DNA from: Acidobacteriota bacterium
Lineage (GTDB): Bacteria; Acidobacteriota; Blastocatellia; Pyrinomonadales; Pyrinomonadaceae
Length of the DNA stretch: 64,000 bases
Assembly (NCBI GenBank): GCA_019639195.1
Contig: JAHBSI010000001.1
Span: 1,178,001 to 1,242,000 of the forward strand
Direction: 5' to 3'
The number at the start of each line of letters is the position of its first letter. Position 1 is the first letter of the stretch. The notes under the pieces are model-generated. The model saw only the letters and a list, made by a program, of their open reading frames with translations. It was not told the DNA's origin and did no database searches. The translations under genes were made by a program, and so were the position numbers. Of the stretch, positions 17,660 to 26,243 are shown one piece after another.

Positions 17660-19605
17660 TTTTTCTCTACGTAAGGCCTCGATTGGACAATGAATATCTT
17701 CCCGTCGATTATTCCCCACTCTATATCTTGAGCGGCCGAACCGCCAAAGGCGCGCTTGATCGCAAGTGCAGCTTTTGCAAGCCGCCGAGCTTCGTCGTTC
17801 TTAAGAACGCGTTGATCCGGCCCCGCACAGGTCTCGCGAGCGGGGCGAAGGTCGCCTTTTTCGTCGAACTCCAATGCGTTCTGCTGCTGCGAAAGGGTCT
17901 TTACCGTGACGGAGTTCGCCTGTTCGCTGTAAAGGAGCTGCTCGGGGATGCCGTCATTGTCAACGACCTTCGAATTGTGTCCGCAGACCGCCGAAATATA
18001 GACCACACCGCGAGCACGGTCGTTGAACGGATCTTTTGTGATCATCACGCCGCCCTTTTTCATATTTATGCCGATCTGCACGAGCGCCGACATATACACG
18101 TCCGTCTGACTTACATAGTTGCGAACACGCGCGTCGTAAGCGTCAAAGTTCCAAAGGGACGCCCAGACCTTTTTAACCGCCGTAAGGAGTGATTCGTCGT
18201 CGATGACGTTGGCAACGCTCGAATAGAGCCCGGCACCGCTGAAATTCGGCAGGTCCTCGCTGTTCGATGAACTTCGCACGAACACAGGCTTTCCGCCAAG
18301 CTGCGTATGCCACCGCTCGAGCACCTCTTTCTTTAGAGCATCGTCAAATTTGCCGGCGACGATCTTCTCGCGAAGTTCGACGAGCTTCTGCCGCCGGATG
18401 CGCGGGTTGTGGACGAAATCGTTGTTGTCGATGAGTTTGAGCACGATCTTGTCAAACTCATTGTCCTGCATAAATTTGTCGTACCAGTAGAACGGGATCC
18501 CAAAACCGTCAGGTATCGTTACGCCCGGCACTTTCTTGTTGATCATTTCGCCGAGGTTTGCGGCCTTCGATCCATAAGCGATGCTGTCGCGCCTTCGCAC
18601 TTTTGCAAGCGGTGCGAGGGCTGTGGTCTTGAGATCGACGGGCGGGACCTGCTCGTCCGGCGGATTCGGAATATCTTCGGACCGCGTCACCCGCTCAAAG
18701 GAATAGTCGGTCGAGCGTGCATCCAGCTTGATCCAATATGTGTTCAGCCCTCGAAAGAGCTTGTCTGCATCTTTGATGTAGATATTCGGGATGCCCCAGC
18801 CGCGTGCAAGAATATTCACGTGTGAAAGCGGCGATGAAGGCCGGGCGACGATGATGCCGCGAACCGGCGGCAGAGACTGCGGCAATTCCCGCAGGACAAG
18901 TATCTCGTTGTCGCCGATCTCGACGGTGTCGTCGAGCTTGTCGATGATATGCAGGCGTCCGATGGCACTTCCTGTATTCAACGCGAGATAGACCTGGTTG
19001 CGATTGAGCTCGTCCTGAGAAATACGCTCGATGCCCAGATCGGCCGAAGCGGTCTCCTGCCGCTCAGAGTTTGGCTTGAAACTTACGTGCGTGTAAAAGG
19101 CCGCGTTGATCGTATCGTCAGCGAGCTTGATAAGCTCGCTCGTTGCAAGGTCGCCTTCCCAAAGTTCCCATGTGAACTTCTGCACGGGTTCCTGCCACGC
19201 GATCGTCCCCACCATGAACCGTCGTCCGGAGTCGAGATAGATCGGTTTGAAAATGTCTGCCCCGCGGGGTACCAGATATGTTGCAAGAAGGAAGTCCTTG
19301 TGAAAGCGAAATCGCTGCGAGTTGATGAAGTAGATCTTGTTCTTCGCAAGCCGATCAATTACGAACATCACATGCGGCAGGGCATACGGCGTGCCTTGCT
19401 GATAGACGCGTGCAAGTGAATCAAAAGCTGCTCTCGACGGGATCGACCGTAGATGATCATTCTTTGAAACGGAGATCTTCGGACGGGGTTTGGTCGGCGA
19501 ATCGCCCCGGGTGCGTTCACCCTGGGCCTGGCCTAAACAAACGGCAGTTGCCACAAGACAGAGAAAGGCCGCGAGAAAAGGGGGATTGAAATGCTTAATT
19601 CTCAT
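17656..19605 (-). CDS. exported PEP-synthase/glucan-dikinase-like protein (swivelling His domain + ATP-grasp)
   Basis: About 649 residues. A signal peptide (about 1-29, MRIKHF start) precedes an N-terminal region without recognisable motif. A phosphohistidine swivelling domain follows (about 205-290) with H262 in PLSHVNILARGWGIP, then a C-terminal ATP-grasp (PPDK_N) domain (about 335-649) with GSKAANLGEM, the arginine/glycine loop VRSSSNSEDL, the metal-binding QDIEW and VQSRPY at the end. It lacks the C-terminal PEP/pyruvate TIM barrel. His domain before ATP-grasp is the order of plant alpha-glucan water dikinase and the reverse of PEP synthase. A GTG at 19626 is an alternative start that would overlap the carbonic anhydrase stop. 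The substrate is unknown, and export of an ATP-dependent enzyme is puzzling. Confidence 0.85.
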   Translation of the reverse strand: MRIKHFNPPFLAAFLCLVATAVCLGQAQGERTRGDSPTKPRPKISVSKNDHLRSIPSRAAFDSLARVYQQGTPYALPHVMFVIDRLAKNKIYFINSQRFRFHKDFLLATYLVPRGADIFKPIYLDSGRRFMVGTIAWQEPVQKFTWELWEGDLATSELIKLADDTINAAFYTHVSFKPNSERQETASADLGIERISQDELNRNQVYLALNTGSAIGRLHIIDKLDDTVEIGDNEILVLRELPQSLPPVRGIIVARPSSPLSHVNILARGWGIPNIYIKDADKLFRGLNTYWIKLDARSTDYSFERVTRSEDIPNPPDEQVPPVDLKTTALAPLAKVRRRDSIAYGSKAANLGEMINKKVPGVTIPDGFGIPFYWYDKFMQDNEFDKIVLKLIDNNDFVHNPRIRRQKLVELREKIVAGKFDDALKKEVLERWHTQLGGKPVFVRSSSNSEDLPNFSGAGLYSSVANVIDDESLLTAVKKVWASLWNFDAYDARVRNYVSQTDVYMSALVQIGINMKKGGVMITKDPFNDRARGVVYISAVCGHNSKVVDNDGIPEQLLYSEQANSVTVKTLSQQQNALEFDEKGDLRPARETCAGPDQRVLKNDEARRLAKAALAIKRAFGGSAAQDIEWGIIDGKIFIVQSRPYVEKK

Positions 19606-19622
19606 TGTCGGAAAAACGTCAA

Positions 19623-20285
19623 TCACGCTGCCGTTCGCTTGTTGAGCTCCTTTTTCCTCAGGAACCGTTCGCGAAAGTCCTGCGCCTCGTCAGGGTTCTG
19701 CTGGACAAATCCAAGGTCGTGAATAAGGCCGTCCTGCAGGCGATAGATCCATCCGTGGACGAAGAGCTTCTGCCCGCGAGCCCACGCGTCCGTTACCACG
19801 GTTGTCTCGGCCGTATTGATGACCTGGCGGGCAACATTCAGCTCGCACAAACGATCGACGCGATCTTCGCCTTCAAGGTTGTCCAGTTCGTCGGAGTAAA
19901 GGTATGCGGTCTCGCGGATCAGCTGAAGCCAGTTGTCGATAAGGCCGTGTCCGATCGATTCCAGGGCAGCACGCACGCCGCCGCAGCCATAGTGTCCGCA
20001 TACGATCACATGCTCGACCTTTAGAACGTCAACTGCGAACTGCAGGACCGAAAGGCAATTCATATCGCCGTGGGCAACGATATTCGAGATGTTTCGATGA
20101 ACAAAGACCTCGCCGGGTGGGACGCCTGTTATCTGATTTGCGGGTACGCGGCTATCAGAGCATCCGATCCAGAGGTATTCGGGAGCCTGGAGTGCGGCGA
20201 GCTTTGCAAAAAAATCAGGCTCGCGTTCAAGCTGCCCGGCCGCCCATTCTTTGTTGTTGTCAAGAAGCCGCTTTATGCGTTCCAT
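19623..20285 (-). CDS. can: beta-class carbonic anhydrase
   Basis: A 220-residue zinc enzyme that interconverts CO2 and bicarbonate in the cytoplasm. Zinc ligands are C42, H98 and C101, with the Asp-Arg dyad D44/R46 in CSDSR and the family signature HYGCGGV. Length equals that of E. coli Can. No signal peptide is present. It lies 47 bases after a small membrane protein gene and runs into the dikinase-like gene, so a single transcript is likely. Confidence 0.95.
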   Translation of the reverse strand: MERIKRLLDNNKEWAAGQLEREPDFFAKLAALQAPEYLWIGCSDSRVPANQITGVPPGEVFVHRNISNIVAHGDMNCLSVLQFAVDVLKVEHVIVCGHYGCGGVRAALESIGHGLIDNWLQLIRETAYLYSDELDNLEGEDRVDRLCELNVARQVINTAETTVVTDAWARGQKLFVHGWIYRLQDGLIHDLGFVQQNPDEAQDFRERFLRKKELNKRTAA

Positions 20286-20332
20286 ACGAACATTCTATCC
20301 GCGCACAGCGGGCTGGACAAAACAGTGGAGGT

Positions 20333-20560
20333 TCAAGGGTTCGGGATCTCGTCATGAGAAATAGGCGGGTCTTGCGGTGTTTGGCGGGCGTCGATCCTTG
20401 CTTTCAGGCGGAATCGATAGCCAAGAAAGAACATCGAAACTGCCAGGATGAAGGATGCGAATGTCCAGTCAAAATCGCTCTGCCACAAGAAGTAGGCGAA
20501 CGCAGCCGCGAAGAGGATCCCGCAGAAATAACAGATAAGTTCGATGCGGTGATGCGACAT
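20333..20560 (-). CDS. small two-helix membrane protein
   Basis: A 75-residue protein with two hydrophobic segments (about 7-25 and 33-50) and a polar C-terminal tail rich in Arg, Gln and Pro. It sits between the DUF4126 and carbonic anhydrase genes with short gaps (12 and 47 bases), which supports it as a real gene. I recognise no family. Function unknown. Confidence 0.6.
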   Translation of the reverse strand: MSHHRIELICYFCGILFAAAFAYFLWQSDFDWTFASFILAVSMFFLGYRFRLKARIDARQTPQDPPISHDEIPNP

Positions 20561-20572
20561 TTTTTCTGGTTG

Positions 20573-21190
20573 CTAACGGGCGGCCGGATCGTAGCCCTTG
20601 CCGGAAAGAAAGGCTGATACGGCTCGGAGCATTCGCATCAGTCGTCGCACGATCTTCGGAAGGAACCAAATAAATCCGACAACGAACAAAGCGAGAATGA
20701 TTGCCACGAGGATCGGCGCAAACACCGCCAAAAGAGTGCCGACGAAGGCAATGATGTCCTCAACGATCGAAAGCGTCCAATTCGACACTGGTTCAGGCGA
20801 AAGATTCGCTGTGACGCGTGCAGCGGCTTTGGTGCCGTGCGAGGCAAAGGCCAAACCGCCGCCGAGGAGTGCCGCGGTGATCGTAACCGTCGGGTCAAGC
20901 TGACTAGTTGCCGCGTAAGCTACCACTGCTCCCGCAGGAACGCGGATGAAGGTGTGGATCACATCCCAGACGCTGTCAACGTATGGTATCTTGTCTGCCG
21001 CAAACTCGACGATGTACAGGCCGCCTGCAATGCCGATGATCCACCAGTTATCGAGAGCGTCGAGGCCGCCGGGCAGTTTCACACCGGCAAATTTCTGTAA
21101 AAGCCCTAGAACCGATATGGTCGCGTACAGATTGATCCCCGACGTCCATGCCGAACCAAGAGCTAAACTAAGTGTCGATAACCACTCCAT
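20573..21190 (-). CDS. DUF4126 family membrane protein
   Basis: About 205 residues, with roughly four to five hydrophobic segments and the DUF4126 opening (SGINLYATISVLGLLQ). A GGAGG Shine-Dalgarno sits 8 bases before the ATG at 21190 and only 3 bases before an ATG at 21196, so the later start is preferred. DUF4126 proteins are polytopic membrane proteins of unknown function, some drawn with transporter-like topology. It follows the NtrC-type regulator after about 15 bases and probably shares its transcript. Confidence 0.8.
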   Translation of the reverse strand: MEWLSTLSLALGSAWTSGINLYATISVLGLLQKFAGVKLPGGLDALDNWWIIGIAGGLYIVEFAADKIPYVDSVWDVIHTFIRVPAGAVVAYAATSQLDPTVTITAALLGGGLAFASHGTKAAARVTANLSPEPVSNWTLSIVEDIIAFVGTLLAVFAPILVAIILALFVVGFIWFLPKIVRRLMRMLRAVSAFLSGKGYDPAAR

Positions 21191-21205
21191 TGCCATTGCC
21201 TCCAG

Positions 21206-22558
21206 CTATTCTTCGCCTGCCTCGGATTCGGCATCTTTCTTGAAACCGAATTTCTCCAGGCGGTACTGCAACGTACGAAATGTCAGACCGAGGAGTTTGG
21301 CCGATTTTGTGATGTTGTTATCGGTCCGCTCCATTGCCTGCATTATAAGACTTCGTTCAAGGTCTTCGAAGTTTATTCCATCGACGGGCAGCGTGAAATC
21401 CGTGCTCGCATCAACGGCCGCGGGCCTCATAGCGTTAGTCATTTCCGGCGGCAGATCATCGAACGTGACGGTATCGTTCTCGCAAAGCAGTATCGAACGC
21501 TCGATCGCTGACTCGAGCTGTCGGACATTCCCCGGGTATGCGTATTCGTCAAGTATCTTGCGCGCGGGTGCGTCGATCTTGATCTTGTGGTCCGTGCCGC
21601 GTGTGTGTTTTTTGACAAAGTAATCGATCAGGACGGGAATATCTGTACGTCTTTCACGCAGCGGCGGCAGCTCGATCGAGAGCACATTCAGCCGATAATA
21701 GAGATCTTCGCGAAAACGTTTTTCTTCGACCATGTGAAGGAGGTCGCGGTTCGTTGCCGCAACGACACGGACATCGACATCGATCTCTTTTGTTCCGCCA
21801 ACGCGACGTATCTGTTTCTCCTGAAGAGCGCGAAGGATCTTCGCCTGAAGCGAGATATCGAGTTCGCCGATCTCGTCGAGGAAGAGAGTCCCGCCATGAG
21901 CAATCTCAAACAGCCCCTTCTTATCCGACACGGCTCCAGTGAAGGAGCCTTTTTCGTGGCCGAAAAGCTCGGATTCGAGGAGATTTTCGTTGATCGCCGC
22001 ACAATTCACCGCCTGGAAGGTTTCGTTCGACCGAAGGCTGTTTGCGTGGATCGAGCGTGCGATCAGTTCCTTTCCGGTGCCGCTCTCACCACGGATGAGC
22101 ACGGTGGAGTTGGATTTTGCGATCTTCAGGATCAGCTTCTTGACCTTGTCCATCTCAGGAGAGACGGAGATGATCTCGGCATCGAGCGTCGAGAGCTTCT
22201 TCAAGGCACGCGAGACGGTTTCGAGCAGCTTTTCACTGTCGTAAGGCTTTTGAAGATATTCGAACGCGCCCAGCCTCATTGCGTCCACGGCAGAATCGAC
22301 CGAGCCATGGGCGGTCAGCAAAATGACGATGATCGACTTGTCAAAATCCGTGAGCGATTTGAGCAGATCGAGACCGCTCATTCCCGTCATCTTCAGGTCA
22401 GTGAGCACAAGGTCGAAGTGGCGGTCAGCAACGAATTTCATCGCCGCCTCACCCGAACTCGCGGTCGTTACGTCATAGCCCTCGCTGGACAATATCTCTT
22501 CGAGGATCTCTCTCTGGTTCTTCTCGTCATCAACAACGAGGATGCTTTTCCTTGCCAT
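21206..22558 (-). CDS. NtrC-family sigma-54-dependent response regulator
   Basis: A 450-residue activator. The receiver domain has phospho-acceptor D54 (LTDLKM). The AAA+ domain has Walker A GESGTGKELIA and a GSFTGA loop in place of the commoner GAFTGA. A Fis-type helix-turn-helix lies at the C-terminus (TKSAKLLGLTFRTLQYRLEKFGF). It forms a two-component pair with the kinase gene just upstream (34-base gap). The regulon is unknown; candidates are the downstream DUF4126/carbonic anhydrase/exported-protein genes and the divergent transpeptidase gene. Confidence 0.94.
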   Translation of the reverse strand: MARKSILVVDDEKNQREILEEILSSEGYDVTTASSGEAAMKFVADRHFDLVLTDLKMTGMSGLDLLKSLTDFDKSIIVILLTAHGSVDSAVDAMRLGAFEYLQKPYDSEKLLETVSRALKKLSTLDAEIISVSPEMDKVKKLILKIAKSNSTVLIRGESGTGKELIARSIHANSLRSNETFQAVNCAAINENLLESELFGHEKGSFTGAVSDKKGLFEIAHGGTLFLDEIGELDISLQAKILRALQEKQIRRVGGTKEIDVDVRVVAATNRDLLHMVEEKRFREDLYYRLNVLSIELPPLRERRTDIPVLIDYFVKKHTRGTDHKIKIDAPARKILDEYAYPGNVRQLESAIERSILLCENDTVTFDDLPPEMTNAMRPAAVDASTDFTLPVDGINFEDLERSLIMQAMERTDNNITKSAKLLGLTFRTLQYRLEKFGFKKDAESEAGEE

Positions 22559-22592
22559 AATTCAGTGCCGTCAGGGACGGCGATCCGCCGTT

Positions 22593-24101
22593 TCAAGCTT
22601 TGGGTGCCTGATCTTCAGCTTTTGGTAATCTTACCGTAAACTTCGTTCCATCGCCCTCGCGTGATTCGACTTCGATCGTGCCGTGGTGGATGTCCACGAT
22701 CTTCTTGACGATCGCAAGCCCGAGGCCCGTTCCGGTCTCTTTCGTCGAAAAATATGGTTCGAAGATCGATTCAAGATTCTCTGATGGAATACCGCATCCC
22801 GTGTCGCTTACCTCAAAATTTACGAACTGCTTTTCCACAGACGGCGAAATGCGCACCGAAAGTTTGCCACCGGTCGTCTCCATCGCCTGGAGCGCGTTGA
22901 TAAAAAGGTTGTTAAAGACCGAACGCAGGAATCCGGGATCGCCGACGATCCGCGGTACATCCTCGTGCTCAAGGACGGAGACGATCACACCCTTTTCTTC
23001 GGCCTGGCCTTCGATGATCCTGAGCGAATCTTCGATAACGGCCCGTGCTTCGATCGGCCGCAGATCAGCGGTCGCGGGCCTCGAGTAGTTCAAAAAGTCG
23101 GTGATCTGTCGATTGATCCGCGCAACCTCTTCCTTTAGCTGAAGCGTCAGCTTGTCGAATTTTGCTTTCTTCTCATCTTCGGCCGGTGCGAACTTGCTTC
23201 GAAGGTGATCGAGCGTGAGGTTTATGTAGTTCAGCGGATTGCGGATCTCGTGAGCGATCGCCGAGCCGAGCCGGCCGACAACGGCACTCTTTTCCGCCTG
23301 CTGCAGCTTTGCTTCGAGCTCGGTCTTTTTCTCGAGTTCGGCCGTCATCTCGTTAAAATTCGAAGCGAGCCGCCCAAGCTCGTCCGTCCGCGTTTCGTTC
23401 ACTCGAATACTCAGATTTCCATCAGCGATCTCGCGTGCCGCCCTGGAAAGATCGGCGATCGGGCGCGTGAATCTGAATACAAGCAGGATCGTGATGAGCG
23501 ACGAGATCAGCAGGATGCCGAGCGTGTAAAGCAGCGGTTGTGCGGCGCGTTCGGCGGCGGCTGTTTTGTCGTTAAAGAGCAGGACCATTACGTACCAACG
23601 GCCCTTGCTCGTTTCGATCGGCATGGCGTGTGCTTCGCCGTCGTGTTCTTCGCTCGCGGTTGACGGCCGATTCGGGAAATTGAGCACATCGCTGCCCAGG
23701 CGTTTATCTTCGAGCAGAGGCGGCAAGGCCTTAAGATCGCTTAAGTTCTTGTAGATTATCTCGCCGTTCGGCCCTGACTTGGGCAGGTTTTCCGGCGCGA
23801 GGCAGTCGAAGATACGCCATTCGTTATCGATCACGATGATGTCCTGAATTCGGAGCTTTGATTCATCATCGAGCAAGGTCTGGCCGGGAAGGTTGACGAG
23901 GTCGCGAATGCGGTCCGGGCTCGTCACGCTGCTAATGCCAACGGCGAGGCCGGCAACTATTGCCCTTTCCTGCTTTTCACGCAATGCATAGTTCTCCTGC
24001 TGCGTCTTCAGATTAAGAAAATACTGGAAGCCTAACGTGGCGATCAGAAGGAGCGCGAGGATCACCACAAGACGACCGCGAAATGTGCTTAGAAAGGGCA
24101 T
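22593..24101 (-). CDS. membrane sensor histidine kinase (NtrB/ZraS-like)
   Basis: A 502-residue kinase. It has TM1 (10-28), a sensor domain outside the cytoplasm (about 30-188), TM2 (190-209), HAMP (210-262), a HisKA dimerisation domain with phospho-acceptor H284 (AHEIRNPLNY) and an HATPase domain with N, G1 (DTGCGIP), F and G2 (GTGLGLAIV) boxes. The ATG at 24101 is chosen; the in-frame extension to 24275 runs through the divergent promoter region and has no supporting signal. It pairs with the NtrC-like regulator at 21206. The sensor region resembles single extracytoplasmic PAS/Cache-type folds, but the ligand is unknown. Confidence 0.93.
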   Translation of the reverse strand: MPFLSTFRGRLVVILALLLIATLGFQYFLNLKTQQENYALREKQERAIVAGLAVGISSVTSPDRIRDLVNLPGQTLLDDESKLRIQDIIVIDNEWRIFDCLAPENLPKSGPNGEIIYKNLSDLKALPPLLEDKRLGSDVLNFPNRPSTASEEHDGEAHAMPIETSKGRWYVMVLLFNDKTAAAERAAQPLLYTLGILLISSLITILLVFRFTRPIADLSRAAREIADGNLSIRVNETRTDELGRLASNFNEMTAELEKKTELEAKLQQAEKSAVVGRLGSAIAHEIRNPLNYINLTLDHLRSKFAPAEDEKKAKFDKLTLQLKEEVARINRQITDFLNYSRPATADLRPIEARAVIEDSLRIIEGQAEEKGVIVSVLEHEDVPRIVGDPGFLRSVFNNLFINALQAMETTGGKLSVRISPSVEKQFVNFEVSDTGCGIPSENLESIFEPYFSTKETGTGLGLAIVKKIVDIHHGTIEVESREGDGTKFTVRLPKAEDQAPKA

Positions 24102-24288
24102 ATCGAAGCTAACCTGACAGGCTTTCTTATAGCTGTTATCAAAAGTACTTGCAAAGGAGAGACTGTGAATGTTAAGCTGATGCTTAGTTTGTACGCAAAC
24201 TCGGGCCGCCGTAAGACGCGTTTGGCCGGCTCTTCCGAAAACACAAAACATTTCACTTTTTCTTACCGTATTCAAGGCATTGAGGTTT

Positions 24289-25899
24289 ATGTCCCTACGA
24301 AAAGTTGCTCTTCGGTCGCTCGTTGGTTGTCTTGCGGCCCTGGTTTTGTTGTCCGTTGCTGCGATCGCTCAAAAGAAGCCAAAGGCATCTTCGAAGGCCA
24401 AGACCAGTACGGCGAAGCCTTCGCGATCGGCGAAAAAGGACACAAAGTCCTCGTCGAAACAAAAGGCGACTGCAAAAAAGGACGACAAAAAGAGCAAGAA
24501 AGACAAAGCAACGGCCAAGCGTGATCGGGACAATGACAAAGCCTCCGCGAAAAAGGGTTCAAAGGCCGACCGACGCCGCGAAACAGCCGAACGCCGCCGC
24601 AAAGAAGCGGAGCGTCGGGCCGCTGAGCTTGCAGAACGCCGCCGCAGAGAAGCTGCCGCTCGTGAAGCTCGGGAGCGGAAGCTGGCTTTCGAACGTGGGC
24701 TTCGTACCGAGACCGTAGAAAATATCGCAAAGGACAACACCGAGGGCGAGGATCTCAACGTTCGCCGCATTGCCGTTGAAGCTCTTGGCGGACACGCCGG
24801 TTCGGTCGTCGTGATGGAAGCACAGACGGGCAAGGTCCTTACGGTCGTCAATCAGGATTGGGCCGTCAGATCGAGCATCAGGCCCTGCTCAACGATCAAG
24901 CTGGTTACCGGCGTCGCCGGCGTCAATGAAGGCATAATTGATAAGACCGACGGTTCTATCGAGAATGTTACGACTCGCCGCCAGCTCGATGATGCGGTCG
25001 CATATTCGGATAACGGCTATTTTCAGCGTGTCGGCAAGATCCTCGGCAACGAGAAAATGATGGAGTACGCACGCGATCTGGGCCTCGGGCAGCCGACCGG
25101 GATAAACCTCGAAGGCGAAACTGCCGGCCGACTCGCGATCGGCAACAATAACGCCCGCATCTATTCGCACGGAGATGATTTTGAGGTAAGCACGATCCAG
25201 CTCGCGGTCATGGCCGCGGCGATCACGAACGGCGGACATCGCGTTTTGCCCCGCATTCCTCGCACCTCAGTTGAAAAGACAAGATTCCAGGGCTTTTACA
25301 AGGCGAATGTCGATCTGCCGCAGACGAACGTCAGGCGTGTGATCCCGGGTATGATGGGCGCCGCTGAATACGGCACCGCACGCCGCGGAATGGATCAGGA
25401 CCTTGGCGTTGCCGGTAAGACGGGATCGTGCATCGACAAAGGCTCGTGGGTAGGCCTGTTTGCCTCGGTCGCACCCGTCGAACAGCCAAAATACGCTATC
25501 GCCGTGATCACACGGGGCCAAAGCGAACGCGGTCGTTACGCGGCCGGGATCGCCGCTCAGATATATCACGCCCTTGCGGGAACGATCACACGTACGGACC
25601 GAAATCTCGCGCAGACAGAGTTTCATATACTGCCCAAGAACGTGGCCGCCGCGAAGAAGGTCGTTGTCAACGACGATGATTCTGATGACAGCGACAGCAT
25701 CACCGACGGGGCCGACTCGATGCAGGTCATGCCGGACGGCCGCAAGGTCATCATTGTCGGCGGCGCCGAGCGCGAGTCAGCAAGGCCCGAAAAGCTCGTA
25801 AAACGCACAGGCGACTCGAAGCCGCTCTTCGCCCCGGTGATAATCACGCCGGAAGAGGCCGCAAAGCAGAAGCGTGAACGGCTCGCAAATCCGCAGTAA
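24289..25899 (+). CDS. short penicillin-binding transpeptidase with Lys/Arg-rich spacer
   Basis: A 536-residue exported or anchored protein. It has a signal/anchor (1-27), a very basic Lys/Ala/Arg low-complexity and probably helical spacer (28-135), then a transpeptidase domain (about 160-455) and an acidic Asp/Ser-rich segment followed by a short tail. Catalytic motifs are complete: S201-x-x-K204 (STIK), S240-D-N242 and K377-T-G-S. It lacks the dimerisation/pedestal domain of class B PBPs. The start has a TGAGG ribosome site; an upstream TTG at 24280 is less likely. It is transcribed divergently from the histidine kinase. A D,D-transpeptidase cross-linking role is inferred; a carboxypeptidase is possible. 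Confidence 0.85.
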   Translation: MSLRKVALRSLVGCLAALVLLSVAAIAQKKPKASSKAKTSTAKPSRSAKKDTKSSSKQKATAKKDDKKSKKDKATAKRDRDNDKASAKKGSKADRRRETAERRRKEAERRAAELAERRRREAAAREARERKLAFERGLRTETVENIAKDNTEGEDLNVRRIAVEALGGHAGSVVVMEAQTGKVLTVVNQDWAVRSSIRPCSTIKLVTGVAGVNEGIIDKTDGSIENVTTRRQLDDAVAYSDNGYFQRVGKILGNEKMMEYARDLGLGQPTGINLEGETAGRLAIGNNNARIYSHGDDFEVSTIQLAVMAAAITNGGHRVLPRIPRTSVEKTRFQGFYKANVDLPQTNVRRVIPGMMGAAEYGTARRGMDQDLGVAGKTGSCIDKGSWVGLFASVAPVEQPKYAIAVITRGQSERGRYAAGIAAQIYHALAGTITRTDRNLAQTEFHILPKNVAAAKKVVVNDDDSDDSDSITDGADSMQVMPDGRKVIIVGGAERESARPEKLVKRTGDSKPLFAPVIITPEEAAKQKRERLANPQ

Positions 25900-25929
25900 C
25901 GGCAACTCAAAGTTGATTTGGAGAATATC

Positions 25930-25965
25930 GGGCCATTTCGGCTAGGAATGGCCTATTTTCGTTAG
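25930..25965 (+). terminator. probable intrinsic terminator after transpeptidase gene
   Basis: GGCCATT (25931-25937) pairs with AATGGCC (25947-25953) around a 9-base loop, followed by TATTTTCGTT. The stem is 7 bp plus a possible G-U closing pair. It stands 31 bases past the stop codon. Confidence 0.6.
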
Positions 25966-26017
25966 ATTTTTGCTGCTTCCGCACGTCTCGGCCGGTGCCT
26001 GTGTATAGCCTTTTGGC

Positions 26018-26047
26018 TTGACAGGCGGGCGTTCCGTGCGTGATTAT
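26018..26047 (+). promoter_or_regulatory. candidate sigma-70 promoter for the 26244 gene
   Basis: A perfect TTGACA at 26018-26023 is followed after 18 bases by GATTAT (26042-26047), a 4/6 match to the -10 consensus. The predicted leader would be about 190 bases and would include the hairpin at 26167. Sequence-only evidence. Confidence 0.4.
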
Positions 26048-26166
26048 TTAATCTTCATTTAACCGCACGTAAAAGGCTTTTCTGGACACGCAATGGCTTT
26101 TGTGTATTTTGTGAAGTTTAGCAACTCGCGGTGGCATACGAACATCTGATATCACGCTAAGGCAGG

Positions 26167-26183
26167 TGTCCGAGAATCGGACA
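26167..26183 (+). promoter_or_regulatory. perfect stem-loop in the 26244 leader
   Basis: TGTCCGA and TCGGACA flank a GAA loop: a 7-bp perfect hairpin 60 bases before the start codon, with no T-tract after it. It could be an mRNA-stabilising structure or a protein-binding palindrome. It matches no riboswitch class I know. Confidence 0.5.
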
Positions 26184-26243
26184 TCGGAATAGCAAATAAC
26201 GCTACACGCTCGCCGGGCGGCAACGCGGCGGAGGATTTAAGGG

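Larger units (their letters stand above)
25900..26243. other. intergenic region between transpeptidase and exported-protein genes
   Basis: About 340 bases without a credible gene. It holds a probable terminator for the transpeptidase gene (25930-25965), a candidate promoter (26018-26047) and a perfect hairpin in the presumed leader of the next gene (26167-26183). A GGAGG ribosome site lies at about 26230. Confidence 0.6.
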
